Source of the DNA: Saccharothrix sp. S26
GTDB lineage: Bacteria > Actinomycetota > Actinomycetes > Mycobacteriales > Pseudonocardiaceae
Reading direction: 5' to 3'
DNA: 64,000 bases
Assembly (NCBI RefSeq): GCF_021390395.1
Contig: NZ_JAJUWT010000005.1
Coordinates: 62,001 to 126,000 of the forward strand
Shown: positions 61,401-64,000 of the stretch, one piece after another
Layout: every line of letters starts with the position of its first letter
Position numbering within the stretch: the stretch's first letter is position 1
Notes under the pieces: generated by a model
Told to the model about the DNA's origin: nothing
The model's input: only the letters and a program-made list of their open reading frames with translations
Databases searched by the model: none
Translations under genes and position numbers: made by a program

Positions 61401-64000
61401 GGACCGGGAGGTGCGGCCGAGCGCGTCGGAGACGCGGACCACCCGACCCGTCAGGTCGTAGCCGTACTGCGTGGTCACGCCCGCCGCCGTGGTGGAGCGG
61501 ACCACCTGCCCGAGCACGTCGTACTCCAGCGTCGCCGCGTTGCGCCCCGGCGAGGTGACCTTGACCGGCCGCCCGGCGTCGTCGTACTCGTAGTCGCTGG
61601 TCAGCGTGGTCGCCGGGTACCGCTCCAGCACGCTGGAGGTGATCCGGCGGCCGAAGCCGTCGTAGGTGGACTCGGTGCGCCCGCCGGACGGGTCCACCGT
61701 GGACAGCGGCTCGCCGGTGCGGGTGTAGGTGTGCAGCCACGAGCCGGCGGACTCGGTGGGCGCGTCGGCCTTCGGCTGGGTCCGCTCGACCAGGCGGTCG
61801 AGCTGGTCGTAGCGGAACCGCGTGACCGCGCCACGGGGGTCGGTGGTGCGGACCACGTTGCCCACCGGGTCGTAGGCGATCTCGCTGGAGGCGGTGATCG
61901 CCGTGGTCTGGCCCGGCGGCGTGTAGCCGGGGCTGTGGGCGCGCACCACGCGGCCGAGGCGGTCGACCTCGAACCGGGTGACGTTGCCGTTGGCGTCACG
62001 CGACTCGGTGACCTGGCCGAACGCGTTGTACCCGGTCTTGGACTCCGGACGGGTGACGACCGGGTCGCCGCCGCCGGACTCCACCGCCACCGGCGGCTGC
62101 TGGACGCCGACCAGCCGGCTGGCCGCGTCGTAGCTGAACGAGGTGGTGTACGCGGCCGGGTCGGCGCCGGTCTCGTTGCCGCGCGGCGAGGTCACCGACG
62201 TGATCAGGCCGCGCTGGTCGTAGCCGTACCTGGTGACCAGCGAGGAGGTGCCCAGCCGGGTGGCCTCGCCGGTGCGGCGGCCCGCGATGTCGTAGGTGTA
62301 GTCGACGACCTCGGCCTCGCCGCTGCCGGTGGTGCCGGTGTTGGAGTCGTTGCCGGTGCGGGTGACCCGCTTGACCTTGCCGTTGCGGTCGTACTCCAGC
62401 GCCGTGCGCCGGTTGAGCCCGGTCGGGTCGGCGGTGGACGCGGTCCGGCGGCCCACCGCGTCGTACTCATAGGTCGTCACCAGGCCGCCGGCCACGCGCT
62501 GCTCGGTCAGGTTGCCGGCGGCGTCGTAGGTGTTGCGCTCGAGCTCGATCTGGGGCTTGGTGCCGCCGGGCGGTGCGTAGCCGAGGATCTTGCGCGAGCG
62601 GAGCAGGTCGTCGTCGTAGTACTCGCGGACCTCGGTGCGCTGCATGGCGTCGGTGGTGCGCACCAGCCTGCCCGCGCCGTCGTAGGTGCGGGACTCCAGC
62701 ACGAGGTAGCCGTCCGGCAGGGCCGGCGCGCCTTCGGGGTCGCCGTTCCAGCCGCGCAGGCGCACCTCCGACAGCGCGTTGCGGGCGGTGTAGGCGAACT
62801 CGTGGCGCACGCCGTTGGCGTTGACGGTCCAGGTGACGTTGCCGAACGCGTCGTAGCCGTGGCTGGTCTCACCGCCCGCCGGGTCGGTGATCCGCTCGAC
62901 CCGGCCGTGCCGGTCGTAGGAGACGGTGTTGACGCGGGGCTCGTCGCCCCCGCTGAGGTCGCTGACCTCGATGCGGACCTGGCGGCCGTCGGCGTCGTAC
63001 TCGACGTCGGTGCGGCGGGTGTGGGTGACGCCGGTGATCGCGTTGACCGTCGGCGGCTCGGTGACGCGGACCACGCGCGACAGCTCGTCGTAGACGTGGG
63101 TGGCGGTCACGCCCTGCGGGTGGGCGTCGGAGAACACCTTGGTGGTGAGCAGCCGCCCCACGGCGTCGTAGGTGTGCACGGTCCGCAGCCCGGACGGCGC
63201 GCGGACCTCGGCCAGGTCACCGGTGCGGTAGTAGGAGTAGCGGGTCTCGCCGCCCTCGGCGTCGCGGCTGGTCTTGACCAGGCCGGGCGGCTGGTTGCCG
63301 CCGTCGAAGCCCGGTTCGCCGCCGTCGGTGTAGGTGTGGGACACCACGCCGCCGTCCGCGGTGGTCTGCGAGACCAGGTCGCCGCGCGTGGTGTAGGCGT
63401 AGGCGGTGCGATAGCGGTTGTCGGTCGGGCCCGACGAGCGGGCGTCGCGGTGTTCGAGCAGGCGGTCGTTGCGGGGGTCGGTGGCGTCGTTGGGGTTCAG
63501 GTAGTAGCTGTAGTGCGCGGTCTGGCAGTTGCCGATGGCGCGGCAGGTCTTGCGGGACTTGACGTTGCCGCGGTCGTCGTGGGCCAGCACGATCTGCCGG
63601 CCGGTCTCGTCGGTGATCGTGGTCTGGAAGCCGGACTCGTCGTAGCCGAAGGTGCGCACGCCCTGGAACTCGACGTCGACGAACCCGCCGCCACCGCCGA
63701 TGGGGACGTCGCAGAAGCTGCCGCCCGGCACCGGCGCGCACGTCGTCGTGGTGGTGGGTGGCGCGGTGGTGTCGGGCGGGGTGTCCTCGGACCTGGTGGA
63801 GATGCCCAACGGTGAGAGCTGGCGCAGGACGCGGCCGCGCAGCGGGTCGAAGTCGTAGAAGTGGTTGCGGTTGCCCGGGTCGGTCACCCGCACGGTGCGC
63901 ACCAGGTTGGTGTCGTTGCCGGTGATGACCGGTGTGCCGAACTTCCAGGTGCCGCCGTCGCCGTCGAGGTACTCGACCACGCGGTCCTGCGCGGTGTCGT
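58416..64000 (-). CDS. RHS-repeat polymorphic toxin with deaminase-like C-terminus, partial
   Basis: About 1860 residues are visible; the N-terminus lies beyond the right edge. Some 1200 residues are YD/RHS repeats (many YDxxGRxxxxxx units), which form the toxin-encapsulating shell. The core ends with MTARWYSPGSGTFASRDDYP and NRYAYGLGSPLDYADPDGH, followed by a membrane helix (WLIVGVVAAVVGIAVGSSYV) and a Pro/Gly-rich linker. The last 150 residues are the variable tip. They contain DAEYKILEQLAKDLP and ENCAACVSVGRQFEE, like the (H/C/D)xE and CxxC zinc motifs of nucleic-acid deaminase toxins. It is followed by a coupled SUKH immunity gene. The deaminase call is by motif only; the RHS part is certain. 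Confidence 0.92.
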   Translation of the reverse strand, partial: DTAQDRVVEYLDGDGGTWKFGTPVITGNDTNLVRTVRVTDPGNRNHFYDFDPLRGRVLRQLSPLGISTRSEDTPPDTTAPPTTTTTCAPVPGGSFCDVPIGGGGGFVDVEFQGVRTFGYDESGFQTTITDETGRQIVLAHDDRGNVKSRKTCRAIGNCQTAHYSYYLNPNDATDPRNDRLLEHRDARSSGPTDNRYRTAYAYTTRGDLVSQTTADGGVVSHTYTDGGEPGFDGGNQPPGLVKTSRDAEGGETRYSYYRTGDLAEVRAPSGLRTVHTYDAVGRLLTTKVFSDAHPQGVTATHVYDELSRVVRVTEPPTVNAITGVTHTRRTDVEYDADGRQVRIEVSDLSGGDEPRVNTVSYDRHGRVERITDPAGGETSHGYDAFGNVTWTVNANGVRHEFAYTARNALSEVRLRGWNGDPEGAPALPDGYLVLESRTYDGAGRLVRTTDAMQRTEVREYYDDDLLRSRKILGYAPPGGTKPQIELERNTYDAAGNLTEQRVAGGLVTTYEYDAVGRRTASTADPTGLNRRTALEYDRNGKVKRVTRTGNDSNTGTTGSGEAEVVDYTYDIAGRRTGEATRLGTSSLVTRYGYDQRGLITSVTSPRGNETGADPAAYTTSFSYDAASRLVGVQQPPVAVESGGGDPVVTRPESKTGYNAFGQVTESRDANGNVTRFEVDRLGRVVRAHSPGYTPPGQTTAITASSEIAYDPVGNVVRTTDPRGAVTRFRYDQLDRLVERTQPKADAPTESAGSWLHTYTRTGEPLSTVDPSGGRTESTYDGFGRRITSSVLERYPATTLTSDYEYDDAGRPVKVTSPGRNAATLEYDVLGQVVRSTTAAGVTTQYGYDLTGRVVRVSDALGRTSRSGYDTAGRLTSTRQLGASGTLIGRSSFGYDADDNLVTSTDPLNRQTTYTRDALGRLVRQVEPVADGQAITTTFGYDAAGHTTRFTDGRGNKTVYTVNALGLNESVVEPATAAHPDPADRTWTTTYNAAGDAVGLRAPGGVTRARTFDALGRLTLETGAGAEAATADRAFRYDVLGRLVGVQGVGGENTFTYNDRGALLTAAGPGGASTRQYDADGLPTSRTDASGTTVTTYDKGRPATVTDGLTGLTQTYGYNAADQLEKIGYGAGRERVFGYDDAGRLASDTVAGRQTTYGYDKKNRLTAKTTPAGANTYGYDHANRLTSWTSPTGTVAYEWDAAGNRMKAGDQTSTYDERNRLLTEGSQSYTHSARGTLASKAGGETFSFDAFDRMTRQGARNYAYDGLDRVATRNGQVFTYGGRSNELVSDGTSTYSRGGGDQLLAIGRGEVERLTVSDRHGDLVATLDPTGPMTAPADTATFDPFGRPVATTGTKQSIGFQGDWTDPDSGQVNMTARWYSPGSGTFASRDDYPLSSSPSGLSNRYAYGLGSPLDYADPDGHFPWLIVGVVAAVVGIAVGSSYVAGKAGPAPQPERFSPCSRCGMKPDGDSPSQGYTPPPPGQTSQVGGTVKPGGSGKPGGGKPGGSAQAGPSPTDIARQQAKEFGSKNPLPVPQALTQPLYGTDNTPPVSSSPNVASQQVAVYANPVDDVNSSYSAVYANLLEQNGSVIQNVSATLQSPAWLTQQSSSDCWAWTWVCQAGGVVMGFGEAAKDSAVAAYDSARECVGDLLECGLGAASTAQSILSDPLGSAWALWGAITKPTEDELAQGNYGRAIGRSLWAAVEIVGGGGLVAKLPKLGKLVGKGGMPKWLKDWDGAAEVREVRAELARTGRTVRSDATVAVARFEINGEEGRLIAHSGAKSKEGTVGAPDNPRFTPQAGAVVRPYDAEYKILEQLAKDLPPGATGTIRIHADHATENCAACVSVGRQFEEATGIKVVMTYG

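Noticed and set aside
60042-63815. A 1257-codon plus-strand open frame opposite the RHS gene
   Set aside because: It mirrors the RHS repeats, which give a regular Val/Gly/Ala/Arg pattern on the other strand. No motif or ribosome site supports it.

Overview
The window is GC-rich actinomycete DNA with many GTG starts, four-base GTGA/ATGA gene overlaps, a complete conservon (cvn) operon, a FurA-KatG pair and strong third-position G/C bias. The mix of genes fits a filamentous Pseudonocardiales-type organism (Saccharothrix, Lentzea or Actinosynnema relatives). This is an inference, because no rRNA or other marker gene is present.

Layout. 1-2.0 kb: the end of a BNR-repeat protein and an MFS exporter. 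2.1-11.7 kb: a galactoside/galactan module. It holds two ABC permeases, a binding lipoprotein, a GH35 beta-galactosidase, a LacI-type regulator with three near-identical palindromic operators, and a secreted GH53 endo-galactanase. A short, divergent Rho paralogue and a small secreted protein lie between the regulator and the galactanase. 11.8-18.4 kb: an unusual block of nucleotide-handling enzymes: a CMP-kinase-like P-loop protein, a Nudix hydrolase, a HemN-like radical SAM enzyme, a dTMP-kinase-like protein and a deoxyribosyltransferase-like protein. It ends in a large protein with a nucleotide-cyclase domain fused to a NACHT NTPase. 18.8-22.6 kb: a membrane protein with its PadR regulator, then a two-component system whose kinase gene is frameshifted.

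22.8-32.7 kb: a candidate biosynthetic cluster. A MIO-type aromatic ammonia-lyase is divergent from an operon of two paralogous flavoproteins, an AMP-forming ligase, an FMN hydroxy-acid oxidase, a P450-like protein and a cation/H+ antiporter. A 22-bp palindrome sits between the two arms. 32.7-37.9 kb: GTP cyclohydrolase I with DoxX, a cysteine-rich HTH regulator, a DinB-like protein, an ECF sigma factor with a C-terminal SnoaL-like domain, and a PadR/GyrI-like pair. 38.1-40.7 kb: glutamate decarboxylase coupled to a P450 with an atypical I-helix. 42.0-47.1 kb: conservon cvnA-E with a second P450. 47.1-49.2 kb: a decayed cyclase-family gene, an AlkD-like repair protein and a 26-residue peptide gene with a repeated RPNDWR motif.

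49.3-57.8 kb: a membrane diguanylate cyclase, an MFS transporter, a LysR/inositol-phosphatase-like/F420-reductase-like group, furA-katG and an AIM24 protein. 57.9-64.0 kb: a SUKH immunity gene and the C-terminal part of an RHS polymorphic toxin ending in a deaminase-like domain. The RHS gene continues beyond the right edge.

Best candidates for something new are the cyclase-NACHT protein with its nucleotide-enzyme neighbours, the Rho paralogue that lacks RNA-contact residues, the RPNDWR peptide gene divergent from a diguanylate cyclase, and the ammonia-lyase/twin-flavoprotein cluster. All functions are read from motifs and gene order; no database search was possible.
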